Shown one piece after another: positions 46,111 to 58,306 of a stretch of 64,000 nucleotides of DNA. The stretch is from Strongylocentrotus droebachiensis (taxonomy: Eukaryota > Echinodermata > Echinoidea > Camarodonta > Strongylocentrotidae). The notes beneath the pieces were generated by a model, which was not told where the DNA came from, did no database searches, and was given only the letters and a program-made list of their open reading frames with translations. Where the stretch lies: the NCBI GenBank assembly GCA_035222895.1, contig JAVYIG010002524.1, forward strand, positions 62,001 to 126,000. Direction: 5' to 3'. The position numbers and the translations under genes are program-made. Each line of letters begins with the position of its first letter. The first letter of the stretch is position 1.

Positions 46111-46159
46111 ATTTAAAAGTGGAGAGAAGTGCAAGGAATGTGGCTTGTATGGTATATTG

Positions 46160-46240
46160 TCTGTTTTGAGCCAGAAGGGCATTATCAGACCTCTGTGTAT
46201 TGAATGTGATGTGAGTTAATGTCTCTTTGACTCCAAACAG
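46160..46240. repeat. ~70-bp dispersed hairpin family, copy
   Basis: TCTGTTTTGAGCCAGAAGGG and a right arm GAGTTAATGTCTCTTTGACT then CCAAACAG. It lies 50 bp after another copy. Confidence 0.7.
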
Positions 46241-46259
46241 ATCATATATTCTGTAGTAC

Positions 46260-46318
46260 TACCGTATTTGCCGGCGATAAGGCCCCAGCGCCGTATAGGC
46301 CGCACCCCCGATTTTGAC

Positions 46319-46353
<35 letters not shown>

Positions 46354-46444
46354 TTTTTACTCTTTCGCCGCATAGGCCACACCCCGACCTTTTGATATTT
46401 TCTCTTCCAAAAATACTGCGGCCTTGACGCCGGCAAATACGGTA
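46260..46444. mobile_element. 185-bp MITE with TACCGTATTTGCCGGCG ends
   Basis: It begins TACCGTATTTGCCGGCG and ends CGCCGGCAAATACGGTA. Both arms include a CGC-TATAGGCC / GCCGCATAGGCCACACCC phrase. A run of about 27 A marks the centre. TA at both edges fits a mariner-type target site. The short frames across it (46242-46436, 46259-46474) are not genes. Confidence 0.85.
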
Positions 46445-47317
46445 TTTGAGCATAAAGTTAGCTCTTTTAGACATGATTTTTCATTTTTAATTGGAGCGTT
46501 TACTTCGAATTGGAGAGCTAGAGTTCAATTTTATTCAGGCTAAAAAAAAAATCTTTTTATGAAGAAGCACTGCATGTTAAATCTATCTAGAGCAAGGTTT
46601 ATCCTTGATTGTTCGGAGCATTTATGTGATATGCAGAAGCTCTTTGGCTGTCATGTGATAGAACAGCAAAAAAGAGCATCAGTTGTGTTTGACCAGTTTG
46701 ACACGATTGGAATTAGGTATGAAATGCATTTTCCATAGACTCCAACTCTAGCTTTATCAGGCTTTAGTACTTAACAGGTTAAGTACAAAGCTTTCATGCT
46801 TTGAGCTCGAGGACTGCGGTGGACTCTGCTGCTAAGGAGATAAAGAATGCTGTATAAAGAACACAAACCAGATAACATTTCTTTCATTTTTAACCCTATG
46901 ACATCTAAATTCACCTGCCTTCATATGCTTATACACAGGAATCGCTAACTTCATTTTGCAATGAGTTTAGTGGCAAAAAAAATGACAGGGAATATGATAA
47001 AGGAGTTTCACTATTGAAAAAGGGGTAACATGAATGAATTTAAAATCGATACTCGAATTATCAAAGATGCCAAATGGAATAGAAAATAGCAATGGAAAGG
47101 GAGTCTTACTCAGTCAGGCACTTGACTTTTCAAGCACATCTGCATGATCGACCTCCTATACACCAGACAGGCAGACATCCTTGATTTTATAAGCAGGCCT
47201 TTTGAAAACTGCTTGACAAAGATATTTGTTTGTGCAATGCATTTGTGAAAATGAAAATTAAGATTGAAAAGAAAGCTGATTAGCTTTGATTGTGCTTATT
47301 TTTTCTTCTCTATTTGA

Positions 47318-47361
47318 AGCTGAGAGAGAGAGAGAACTAGAGAGAGAGAGAGAAAGAGAAC

Positions 47362-47395
<34 letters not shown>

Positions 47396-47512
47396 GAAAG
47401 AGAGAGAGGGATAGGTAAAAGGAAAGAGATAAAAAGAGATGAAGATAGGGATAGAGAAAGAAGAAGAGAGAAGGAGAAGAAGTTGAAGAAGAAGAGAGAG
47501 AGAGAGAGAATC
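47318..47512. repeat. (GA)n-rich microsatellite
   Basis: Imperfect GAGAGA tract with AACTAG and GAAGAA interruptions. Confidence 0.95.
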
Positions 47513-48054
47513 AAATAGTGAGTCAGATATACACGAAGCTAAGAGTCATTGTGTTGGCATAGTAACAGAAACTCTGTACTTTTTTCTCGTTGGGTATAAC
47601 CTTGGCTTGTAAATTAATCTAATTTCATCTAAAACCATCAATTTTGAAAGATGTACAATTGACATTTATTAAAGCAAATTAATGAACAGGGTCTTTGCTA
47701 AATATAGGGATATTAAGTATTTATTTATTAGTAGCAGAACAGGGGTTACAGCTGGTGATCGAGCCTATAAACTCATGAATGTTGGCTAAATTACTGTGAA
47801 AGCTGTTTTCCCCCCTTTTTTATGCGACAGATAAGCATAACGTAAATTGTCATGTGCCCAGCATAAGGGCATTGAAGTCATAGATGACAGTCTCAACATA
47901 TAGAGTCAAAGAAAAATAAGTGGTATTTTGGTGATATTCATGTCATGTTAAGCCCATCTACAGTAAAAGCTTTGCTGAACATGATGTGTTAGATTTTTTG
48001 CATGAGAAGCCCTTGTTTGTTTCAGGGACTGTCTGATAAAGAAACAATGAGAGA

Positions 48055-48430
48055 GAAACAGATTGAAATGAGTGGGAGAAAAAGAGGTGGAGATGGGAGG
48101 GGGGGGGGGGGGGGAGGGACTCGGAATGAGGGAGGAGGGAGGAAAGAGATGGAGTCAGAGAAATAGGGGGTACAGAAGCAGAAGAACAGAGAGGGGAGAG
48201 AGAGAGGGGGGGGGGGGGGGGAGGGGGAGTCAGAAAGAGACAATTAAGGAGGATGAGTGAGATGGAGAGGAAAAAAGAGGCAGTACATAGATGAGAAAAT
48301 GAAAATGAAAGAAAGAGAGAGGGGAAGGAAAGAGTAAGAATATGGTCAGAAATGTGTGGAACCAGTGAGTCGGAGCAAAGCGGTAATAAAATGGTGAGAT
48401 TGAGAAAGACAGAGAGAGATAGAGAGATAT
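48055..48430. repeat. GA/G-rich purine tract
   Basis: Almost all-purine plus strand with two G runs longer than 12 bases (near 48101 and 48206). Long frames on both strands are compositional artefacts. Confidence 0.9.
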
Positions 48431-48550
48431 CATCTCCTCCAGACTAATGAAGATTCCAGTGAAAGATAAGATTGAGTTTTATCCGCCTCCATCTGTCACT
48501 TGAGATTCCCAGACTGCAGCTGTTAAAGGACGCATGACAATGAAATCATC

Positions 48551-48620
48551 TTTTGAGAGCCAGAAGGGTGTTTTTAGCACGTATGATATGAGCTCACAAT
48601 TTTTTGGCTTTATGGCTTTA
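48551..48620. repeat. ~70-bp dispersed hairpin family, copy (right arm decayed)
   Basis: TTTTGAGAGCCAGAAGGGTG matches the left arm; the right arm is only a weak TTTTGGCTTTATGGC. Confidence 0.5.
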
Positions 48621-49521
48621 TTAAGTACCACAGAGGGCAAGGGTATCAACTCAGATATATTTTATACATGAAAAGAATTTTTAAATGAAACAAAAATGAG
48701 TTCAATTAATATGTTCAGTTTTTATGAATTCTTCTCCAATTCAAAACAATCACTGCTTCAAAAACAAACTGGCCTGGTCTACATTAATTTCCTGATAATG
48801 CATTCTGTGTGCTAGAATCTTTAGATATTAAACACTTTTGTATATTGGGCTATATTTGTTGCTATACTGGACAAGCCTTGAGCAATCTCCTTTATTGTCT
48901 AGACCAACCGTGGCTTAAAAACTAGGCATTACATTTGAATTCATTTCAAATAGTCAAAATAATAAATTTCTTTCTTATCAGAGTTGAGATTGACCAAATC
49001 TTTTCATGTTTAAAATAAAAATTATGGTTGAGGAGGAAAGGGCTATTTCATTTGTTGCCCTTGCAAGCATTTATGTTATTTGAAATCATTTAATTTGTCC
49101 ATGGGGGGAGGGGGGGGGGATTTCTGTAATCCTCACCCCATGAGCTTTGATATAGTTTGTGAGAGCGCTGTGGTGTATACATTTACATTTCATTTGTTTA
49201 TAAGGATCGATATACTCTGTCAAACTTTTGATTCATCCAGGGGGAGGGGGGGGGGGCAAAGTTGCCTCTTGCCCTTTCGCAAGCATTGTTGTGTAAGCTA
49301 TAAAACATGGATGCATATTATGCTTCCACCAATGGACCGTGAACAACAGGTAACACCTTTCCATCATGTTAGCTACATTAAACATTCACTTCCTCACGAC
49401 AGATAGTCCGTTCGGACAAGAGGAAATTTATACAAAACTCATCTAAAGAACCCTTTCATAAAAAAGTCATATAAGCAGAGGGGGCATACACGAGAATAGG
49501 GTATCATGAAGAAACATGATT

Positions 49522-49715
49522 CAGTGAAACCTTCTTATAAAAAGACCGCTCAAGGGAGACAAAAATAGTGGTCTTTATGAGCAGGTGGTCTTTATGTACA
49601 GGTTCCTTTAATACATGTTGCAATGGGAAACTCTGCTCAAGGGAGACACAAAATATAGTCCTTGTAGACAGGTGGTCTTTCTATACAGGTGGTCACTAAT
49701 GCAGGTTTCACTGTA
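49522..49715. mobile_element. Mariner-type MITE, CAGTGAAACC family, copy 3 (best)
   Basis: It begins CAGTGAAACCTTCTTATAAA and ends GCAGGTTTCACTG followed by TA. The interior has AAAGACCGCTCAAGGGAGAC and several GTGGTCTTTATGAGCAGG / GTGGTCTTTCTATACAGG phrases, so it includes an internal minisatellite. It is non-coding. Confidence 0.8.
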
Positions 49716-50000
49716 TAAAGAAACTAGTTTTTGAAGTATGAGGTCAGTTGACTTGTTCAGGGTAGGCTTAGATGAAAGCTGGCCAGTCATCAATGCACAC
49801 TCACGATAAGCCCCACCCATTTATACATAGTTGGTAAGATATGACGTTTTGAATCGGTGGGCATTGATTCTTAATAAATAATAATAATAATTTGAAACAA
49901 CGCTAAAACGTACATATACAATGTTTCGTTACACAACATTCAGACAAGAAAAAAAAGTCAGTTACCTATCCCTATACAATGAATTTTATTAGTCTGAACA
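49716..50000 (+). mobile_element. AGTTCAGACTA-ended element, copy 2 (left end missing)
   Basis: AAAGAAACTAGTTTTTGAAG and GGTCAGTTGAC parallel 31247-31285, and it ends ATTTTATTAGTCTGAAC. It abuts the MITE ending at 49715, which may have replaced the left end. Confidence 0.55.
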
Positions 50001-50020
50001 GGAGAAGATGTACGTGAGCT

Positions 50021-50090
50021 GTCTGCTAATAGCCAGAAGGGCGTTAACCCATCTCTGTACATATAGTTAATGGCCTTCTTGCTCTCTGCT
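50021..50090. repeat. ~70-bp dispersed hairpin family, copy
   Basis: GTCTGCTAATAGCCAGAAGG, GCGTTAAC, a TATAGTTAA inner arm and TGGCCTTCTTGCTCTCTGCT at the right. Confidence 0.7.
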
Positions 50091-50244
50091 GATGATGTGA
50101 GAGATAAAAGTCATGATAAAGCATCTAAGGGACCTCTCCATAAATTGGCATGCAACAGTGCAAGTGAATGTGTGTCCATGGAAATCATGCCACTTTGTGT
50201 GTAGATCAACAGTCAATGTTGATTTGATACTTGGGGATCTAACA

Positions 50245-50560
50245 TTTGCTCCTGCAACAGTTGGTCTGCACTTTATTTTGTCAAAGATTTAAAGCCCCAC
50301 TGCACTACTTATAGCTACTTGCGCCCTCTATATAGCAAGCAATGCCTAATCGGTGACTGCTGGTCCCCCATGATCCCCTTTTAAAAATGTTAATTGAGAG
50401 CTGATTTGATGAGACCACGCTGGGTGGTCTAATCCCTCCTGGCCAAACTAGTGCAGACATGCTTTAAGTTTGGGGTTAGGGTTAAAAGTGGTTTTAAGTC
50501 AGGTCTGGGGTTATAGAGTAGGGTTGGTTTAGTTCTGGGTCCAGGATTCAAGTTTTGCAA
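50245..50560 (-). mobile_element. Telomere-like-core MITE, copy 2, disrupted
   Basis: TTTGCTCCTGCAACAGTTGG and CTTTATTTTGTCAAAG match the reversed right end of 52612-52788. After the insertion at 50289-50467 it continues with GGGGTTAGGGTTAAAAG and GGTCTGGGGTTATAGAG. Confidence 0.65.
50289..50467 (+). mobile_element. TTAA-ended MITE, TTAAAGSCCCACTGCACTAC family, copy 3 (nested)
   Basis: It begins TTAAAGCCCCACTGCACTAC and ends CATGCTTTAA, with the family interior. It interrupts another element (50245-50560), so it is the younger of the two. Confidence 0.85.
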
Positions 50561-51279
50561 TCGATGAGTGTGTGAAATTGATGCGGAACAGTTACTTTCA
50601 TAGAAAACTAATTAGCAGCAGAAAATTATTGTGCCGTTTCTTTAGTAAGTGCTTTCCCAAAGCTGAAATATATGGCCTTGCTTAACCTTAGTATATAACA
50701 CCATGATGACAAGAGAATTAGTCGCTCTGAAATCAGTTGTCTAGCTTGCTAGGATGATAAAAGTTGTTGAGAATTGTGTAGATTGGAAAGGAAAATGGCT
50801 GAAGTGCTGGGAATTCTCTACACCCCGACTGTTGTTTTAGGGACCTGCAATATTAGGTAATGTGTGTTTTGACAGCCACTGCGAGCTAGAGTGAGCAGCT
50901 GTCTCAATACTAATGGTCGCTCGCTTCAGTTCCCTCGGGGATGTAGCCACAACATAAATGTGAGCTGAAATTGCCGTCTTATTTCATGCCCTTTTTACTT
51001 GGGACTGCGCTCATGATTGCTCACTCTCCCCTGTCACCGGGGAAAACCGCCAAACAGAGACACGGAGGAGAGAAAAGTGCACGGTTCTTAACAGTTTCCA
51101 CGGGGGCAGAAAGAATATTCATCAAATACAGGATGGGTATTCATTTCCATCTCCCATTATCGCGCCACCTCTGTTTGTCTGTTGGTATGCCAATAATTAT
51201 TTTCATCAGCCTGCTAGTGGCTCTGTCTTTCTGCGTACATCTCTATCTGCTTAGCTGGTAGTTTATCTTTAATTCTATT

Positions 51280-51745
51280 TATCTATTTGTCTGTCTGTCT
51301 GTCTCTTTTGTTATGTATGATTTTCTCTCTGTCTATCTGTCCCTTTGTGTCGGTCGTGTCTTTTTGTTGATATCTTTTTACCAATCTGTATGTGTGTGTG
51401 TGTGTCTGTCACTTTCTCCCCCTCGCATTTCATCTCCTTTTATCTATTTCTACAAGCTCTCTATTTCTCTGGCTCTCTCTTCTTTCCCTTCGTCGCCCAT
51501 GTTTATGTCTGGCTAGCTAGCTCTGTCTACAAACCTGTCAATTTGTCTGTCTATTTCTCTGTTCCTCTCCCTCCCTTCACGATCGCTTTCTCTCTGTCTT
51601 TATTTCACCTCTCTTTTTCCCTCTTTCCCTCTTTCCCTCTTTTCTCTTCCTTTTTTCTTTCTCTATCTCTCTCTCTCTTTGATCGCTTTCTCTCTGTCTT
51701 TCTTTCACCTCTCCTTTTCTCTCTCCTTTTCTCTTCCTCTTTTTC
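51280..51745. repeat. CT-rich low-complexity tract
   Basis: TCTG and TCTC imperfect repeats and a short (TG)n near 51388. Frames of Ser/Leu/Phe through it are not genes. Confidence 0.9.
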
Positions 51746-52611
51746 AACAACCTCTATAGGAAGGGGGGGGGGGGATAAAACCTCGTCCTGCTATTCCCTT
51801 GCTATAGGGTTGTGTCAATGTTTGGGATCGGCCGACGGATGTGTGTTGAATGGCACCTCGGTGAGTTGGACGCCATCCGCCTCATTCGCCTCATACCGAA
51901 GCCTGTAATTATCTACACCTGCTTTTCTACTGCCAAGAGGCATGTAAAGGAAATTAAATTATTCCACATACACTATGATTGACCGGCACCAACTTTGCAC
52001 TCATGTTTATCCCTATCTCTAGGTTGTTTGTTCGTTCCTGGTTATCACAATATCACAATATTTTTGTTCATAATTATACATTGCTCTGCAGACATATACA
52101 CTATTCTTTCTCAATGTTTTAAAATCAGTTTCAATTTTTTTTGGTGGAGGGGAGGGGGTTAAAGGTATACAAGAAATTCTAAAGGAGAAATAAATAACAA
52201 GGTAAATAATTTAAAAAAAATACTGGGTGAATCAAGAAAAAGTGTTTTGCCCCATAATGCATCAATTTATAATTTCAAATGATGAGAATGGTAAAAAGTG
52301 GAAAACAAAGTAGTTCAATTTTTTTTCCTTCTATAAATAAGCTGATACACGACATTCTTACGTGTGATGCTGCCAGCAAGAAGGCCATAACGGCCATGTA
52401 TTTTCAATGGCAGTAGCAGACTTACTACGGGCAGCCGACAAATTAAGTCAGATCTAAGTCACCCAATATGATAACTCTCAACTAGGGCATCTGACCCAGA
52501 TATCTAGATATCTTTGAATTCTTGTGATATAAACTATGTAGCCTGTAGGATATATACTTGAGGAATGTCAGATAATGTAGGTTGAGATGAGTGGACATGT
52601 CGTACGACTTA

Positions 52612-52788
52612 TGCTCCTGCGACAATTGTCCTGCGGTTACTTCTTGCTCTAACCAAATGCCTAACTTAACTGCTGTATAACTAACCTGAACCCTAAACCT
52701 AATCTTAAACCTAACTGCAGCCCTAACTATAACCCTAACCCTTTACCTTTGACAAAATAAAGCCTGGAGCAATTGTCGCTGGAACAAG
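52612..52788 (+). mobile_element. MITE with degenerate telomere-like core, copy 1
   Basis: The left end TGCTCCTGCGACAATTGTCC faces GGAGCAATTGTCGCTGGAAC at the right. The core is made of CCTAAC/CCCTAA words (AACCCTAAACCTAATC, CTATAACCCTAACCC), followed by TTTGACAAAATAAAG. Copy 2 lies at 50245-50560 in the opposite orientation. Confidence 0.75.
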
Positions 52789-53089
52789 TTTGTAAGATCA
52801 CCAAGTACATGCTTCTATATGTAAATGATTCGTATGAGAGTAAAACCGTGATGAATCAATACTAAAAAATTGATTTGTTTTTGCAGTTGCAAAATGCATA
52901 CAATTTGTACAATTGAGGCAACTCTGTGTTTCAAAGCCCTATTGTTACTTGCGCACTTGAAGATTGCTATTAAGAGCCCCTTTTCATCTCGACCAACTGA
53001 CTACTGTATTTACTCTTTCCCATAGGCTTAATACCCAATATCCACCCAGTATCCGTAGGCAAGGGGTTAATTTTCAATTCTCTGTCTTC

Positions 53090-53400
53090 CCTCAGTCTGT
53101 CTCTCAACCTCGATGTCATTCTAGTGTCCTTCATTCTCATTTCATTTTCCCCTTCTTCATCTCCCCTTTTTGTCTACTTCTTTCTTTCTCTCTCTCCCCC
53201 TCTTTACCTGTTCCCCTCACTCTCTGTCTTTTTGTCTATCCTGCTTCCTGTACTCTCCCGTCTCTGTATACGTTTCTGTATCTCACTGCCTTTGCCTCTT
53301 TCTGTCTCGCTGTGTATTTCGATGCCTTTGTGTACTCTCTCTCTCTCCCTTTCTCTCTTCCACCCCTCCCTTTCTCTCTTCAAGAATCATTGATTTGAGC
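53090..53400. repeat. CT-rich low-complexity tract
   Basis: TCTC, TCTG and CCTTT words. Three overlapping frames cross it and none is a gene. Confidence 0.85.
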
Positions 53401-53689
53401 AGGAGCGAGAGTGCGTTCTATCCCCTTTATTTGTGCTTCAACATCCCTTGAAATGTGAAGTCTTAACCTCTAAACTGAATTTCCATTTTGTATCAGACTG
53501 GTCGCAGGGGAAGATTGGAGAAAAATCAATGGCCACATTGAAAGGAGAGAGAATCGATACAAGTGTTCTTGAACTCCTATGACTTAGAAATAAACGAATG
53601 ACAGCCTCTGAAATTTGATCAAATTTCAAGAAATTGTGAAAATATGATATATTTAGTATCATTGTCCAGCAGCTATTTATCTAAGGGCA

Positions 53690-54770
53690 AATGTAAAGTA
53701 AATATCAGTATGTCCTCCTATATTTGCATTCAAAATACATCCATATTTCATATGAAGCCTGCACATAAATGCCAATTAGATATAAACAAATTTTAGGAAG
53801 ATATAAATTTGCAGTATTGTTTACCATTCATTTGTATTAGATATCAAAATAAATTTCACTTTTCTAAATTATAATTAAACCTCTAAATGCCCTTTACAAT
53901 GAAGATGTTGAATTATCTCTTTTCAGTTGTATCTAAGGAAAATATTATACCTCTCAAAAGGGTATCTGTGGAAGATGCTATATAATTTCTAGAAAGAAAA
54001 AAATCATATCTAAAGGAAGTTGTCAAATAGAAAAATAAAAAAAAACACCACTAAAATGTTTAGGAAGATGTCAAAAGTTTTCCCTTTAAAAGATCACATG
54101 TAAGTTTAATGTACGATATCTAAGGAAGTTGTTAAGATCTCTTTTTAAATAAAATATATCAGAAGAAGATATGGAATCGTACTTTTCAGATTCATGTAAT
54201 GATCATACCTCTAAAATCGTATCTGATTCAGATCTTTAAACATACCATTAAAATTGTATCTGATTAAGATCTTTAGATATACCTTTTGAAATCTTATCTA
54301 AGGAAGATCTTTAAACATATACCTTTTGGAGTCTTATCTGATGAATATCTTAAAACATACCTTTCGAAATCTTATTTGATGAAGATCTTCAATTATACCT
54401 TTTAAGATCGTATATCTAAAGAAGATCTTTAAACTTGCTTTTAAAAATCTAGGAAGGATGTCAAAACATACTTTAAAAATATATATATAAGGAGGATTTC
54501 GAAACAAACTTTTAAGATCATAGAACTATTCTAGGAAGATGTTGAAACATTACCTGTTAAAATAATACATTTATTAAAGATATTAAAACCCTTGACAAAT
54601 TTATATCTAAAGAAATAATTGAAATGTTTGCTGCAAAAATGATATATCTAAGGAAGATATGAAAACATTTTTTAAAGATTTATATCTTAGGGAGATATTA
54701 AAACATTACCATTAAATATAATACTTTAGGAAGTTGTTGAAGCACACCTTTAAGAATCATATCAAAAGGA
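53690..54770 (+). repeat. Degenerate tandem repeat, ~45-60-bp unit
   Basis: Many diverged copies of TCTAAGGAAGATCTTTAAAC and ATACCTTTTAAAATC-TATCT. Best preserved at 54200-54480. Confidence 0.8.
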
Positions 54771-55539
54771 TTGGCAACATCACTGCTGCCATCTGCAATA
54801 ACACTCTCCATGAGATTACACCATGTTTTCTGTGATAATTTATTCTGGTGTTTGTCATTTGTCACAAGCAGTGGTCGAGAAGGAATAATACTTTGGGATG
54901 AGATAGGGAAGTGATTGATTGAGAAGGGGTAGAATTTGACAGATGTTTTATGGAATGTTAACCATGTGTGTGTGAGATGAGATTATGTATAAACATAGCC
55001 CGAGGTGGACGTCCTCCTCAAACTTTTGACTCAACCAAATTTTGTGCCTTTTGATTGCATGTTTATATACATGTACCAAATATGTATATATTTTTTAATT
55101 TGACAAGATGCAAAGAATTGGTAAATTTCAAAAAGATCTTTTGGTGTGTACTGCAAGGTTCTGGAGTCATCAAAATCATAATAAATTTGGCCTAGTCTTG
55201 GCAAAGTAACAAGCACTGTACACAGAAAGATGTATATGGGACTACACAAATAGTGTCGGGGCTACCTACCTTGATTTCCTTATCTTTCTATGCTCATTAC
55301 TCAGCCAGTATATATTTTCTACCAAAATTGTTTGGCAAATGACATTTATTTGTAATCTCGAACATTCAGTGTAAGTTTCGTTTGATTCTGTGAGAATTCA
55401 TTTTCTTTTTTTTACCAGAACCTAAGTTTATCTTTAAGGAGAGCAGTTGATACTGCACTGAATGATCGATCTTCTTTCTTCCAAATCTTACATATCTTTG
55501 TTATTATGCACTTGTCTGTGTATGTCATACTTATCTAAA

Positions 55540-55844
55540 GCTATGGTCACAAACCAGAGCAGCGACCGACCGATCAGTAGCCTGCTCGGTCGCTGCTGGA
55601 ATTAGGTATCGCCCAGCGATTAGGTCGGTGCCCCGGCGGCGACCGCCCAGGCACCGAGCGTATTTTGGGCGGCGAGTGAAAAGTGAGCAGGCGCTGCCCA
55701 AATTTTAACTACGCGCTAAAACTTCAGCGGCGACCGAGCGATGCCCTAAAAACGAGCGGTGGCCGGGCAGCCGCCGGGCAGAATTGGTTAAAAACTCGTC
55801 GCTCGGCCGCCGAGCAGTCTACTTTTGGGTAATGTGACCATAGC
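55540..55844. mobile_element. 305-bp GC-rich MITE with GCTATGGTCACA ends
   Basis: GCTATGGTCACA and TGTGACCATAGC are perfect terminal complements. The interior is strikingly GC-rich for this window and consists of repeated GCGACCG / CGGTCGC, GGGCGGC and CCGGGCAG words on both strands, so it would fold extensively. No coding frame. Confidence 0.8.
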
Positions 55845-56388
55845 ATAAGTGCTTAAAAATATAATCAACTTTTGTATGAATTCATTTTGATCTCATTAGA
55901 TGAGATAAAATCTTGTCTTCTTCTATTCTGACCACCATTCTAAAAGGCAATGCTACATATTATTAATTCATTTCAAAAGAAATTATATTGAAATGTACAG
56001 GGAAGTGATTTAAAGAAGGGAAATCGTATCCATACTGTTGACAAGATGGGGTTGTTGGCTTATAAGACACCAAAATTTCAAGAGAAATTGAATAATGACG
56101 AAAATTAAAAACCTGAATGAAGTAGTGACTATTGATTTTGAATTCTAGCGAACATGAGTAGGGATGAAACATTAATACCCGATCGTGACGAAGTAGGAGA
56201 CGGGTTTGAAATACGAGATACAGGTGAACATGAAGCACTTTGGAATACAGGACAAACGTAAAAAACACCTACTATGAAACGTGAGACTGGCCAACCCATA
56301 AAAAATAGACATTATCGAATGACAATATCATACAAATCAAACCCCTGTCCCAAATCCTACTGAAATCAAATGCTTCACTAACCCTTCA

Positions 56389-56724
56389 TTCAGACTACCA
56401 AAATCCATCTGATAGCTATGTTATACGTAATATTTCCTAGTCTGAATGACTTTGTATATCAAAAAGTGCCTGTTTCAGCTTATATCCTACAAAAATCATG
56501 TAACTGGGCGGGGCTTATCAAGAGCGGGCCCTAATGATTGGCTAGCTGTCATGTCAACTCAGCTAGTTCAATTAATTTCGCTATGTGACGTTTCTATTAA
56601 CAATGTTTTCCAGTCTGTACACTCCTTGTGTTATAAGATGATTCTTTATAAAACATTTCTTCATACAACGTTTCTTTATACGAGTTTATTCAAGTTTTGT
56701 ATAAATTTCCTGTGGTCTGAACTG
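56389..56724 (-). mobile_element. AGTTCAGACTA-ended element, copy 3
   Basis: It ends CTGTGGTCTGAACT with AACGTTTCTTTATAC and TATAAATTTC just inside, which is the reverse complement of 31153-31205. The other end has CATTCAGACTACC. The 150-codon frame at 56446-56898 runs through it and out the side, so I do not treat it as a gene. Confidence 0.6.
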
Positions 56725-57714
56725 GCAGTTAGTGACAAAAGCTCGGCGAAAAGGACTAAAGATATCGATCCTCCTGCAAGGCAACCAGATCTGACAAGGG
56801 TGTCTTGCGGACGAGCAATTAATCCCGCGTCTTACCAAAGAATTGATGCGGTTGCCATTTTCTTCAAGTTTGCATTAAAAAAAATGCCTTTTTGTTGACC
56901 ATAACGGATTGACTTTTAAGAAATGTTAATTGGAGTTGAAAGATGGTTGATCAATCTTGGCTCATGTAAAATGTTAACCGGTTGCCTGTATTGAACCTAT
57001 GGTGAATATGAGAATATAGGAGACAACCAGTTGAGATTCGTTTGTCATGAAATATATCTAAGATTAAAAAAATGAGATTCTTTGGTTATGACAGTTATCG
57101 TGAATTCTTCTTACTGTTTTAGAACATAAGAAATGCAGTTAGAGGGATGAGAGTTGATGAAGGATGTTTTGTTGAAGAATCACTGCATAGTAATTGATCT
57201 TTGGGAGATAGCAGAAATGATGAGGGCTATGGTTAATTATTACAGTTGTTTTTTCCATAGTGATTGCACCTGCATCTACTATTTAACAAGCTCATTCATG
57301 CCAGAAAGATTTTGTTGTAATAATTCTTAAGGAGCAGAGAGTTGTGACACCAAGTGTCAAAAACATCATTTTGTAATAGAATATGACAGAGCTTCATGTG
57401 TAGCAAGGCAAGCGTTTTTTTTAAAGCAAAACTGTTTGTCGCCCTCTAATGAAGAATTTTTTATTATAAATCAACAAGTATTGTTACCACTACCCTATTA
57501 TCTTCTCTTTATATTCATCACTTGATAATAGAATTTAATTTTTTAATATTTTTGTCTATACAGCTTGTTTGTTTGTTTGGAAAGGCCAGCCTTACCCATC
57601 ATTGTAAGGGACAACAAGTAACAACGATTTCTGAATTTGAAATGAAATAAAATGACAAAAATAAAATAAGTTAATAGTGTATCGTGAGATATAATACATC
57701 ATTGTCAGCTAATT

Positions 57715-57790
57715 CATCTGTTGAGGGCCATTAGGGCATTAACTCTCTATTAAAGTATATCAATTAAGGCCTTTCCGGCTCCGAAACAGA
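57715..57790. repeat. ~70-bp dispersed hairpin family, copy
   Basis: CATCTGTTGAGGGCCATTAG, GGCATTAACTC, and a right arm AAGGCCTTTCCGGCTCCGAA then ACAG. Confidence 0.7.
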
Positions 57791-58239
57791 CATATTAATG
57801 TATTTGAAACAATGAATAATTGAATAATTTTTATAAGAACAATAAACCATTCATCCTGTTTGGCATGTTTTCATTTCAAATCATTGTCTTATGAGGGATT
57901 GAACATCAGTCTCCCTTAGGGGGAAAATCCCCTCTTATCTGCCGGGAATTGACAAAGGGCAGAGATGATATGGGGGAGGGAAAATTGCTTGAGAAGATAA
58001 ATCCAGTAAACCTTGAAATGAAATTGAATGCTCCGAATAGTTGATGTTCTTCAATGATAAGGGGTACCTGGTTTATAAGAATTTGAGATCTCATCTTATT
58101 ATCTTGATCCTGCAATTTGATGGTGGGCGGTCTTCTGCTTCCCTGATAAACTTGGAACATTGTTTAGAAATGTCATTTGAATAAAATGAAGATGGTTTCT
58201 AGTTATATTAATTTCTCAGTAGTTATGATACATTGATAG

Positions 58240-58306
58240 TTATTCAGAAGTGCATTAACTAATATACTTTAACACAGAGTTTACGCTTTTCCGGCTCTGA
58301 ACAGGA
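58240..58306. repeat. ~70-bp dispersed hairpin family, copy (left arm decayed)
   Basis: CAGAAGTGCATTAACTAATA then CAGAGTTTACGCTTTTCCGG and CTCTGAACAGGA. Confidence 0.55.

Noticed and set aside
51345..51908. 187-codon Ser/Phe/Leu frame
   Set aside because: Compositional artefact of the CT tract; ends in unrelated sequence.
56446..56898. 150-codon plus-strand frame
   Set aside because: More than half lies in a dispersed element (56389-56724), no recognisable domain, and no supporting context.
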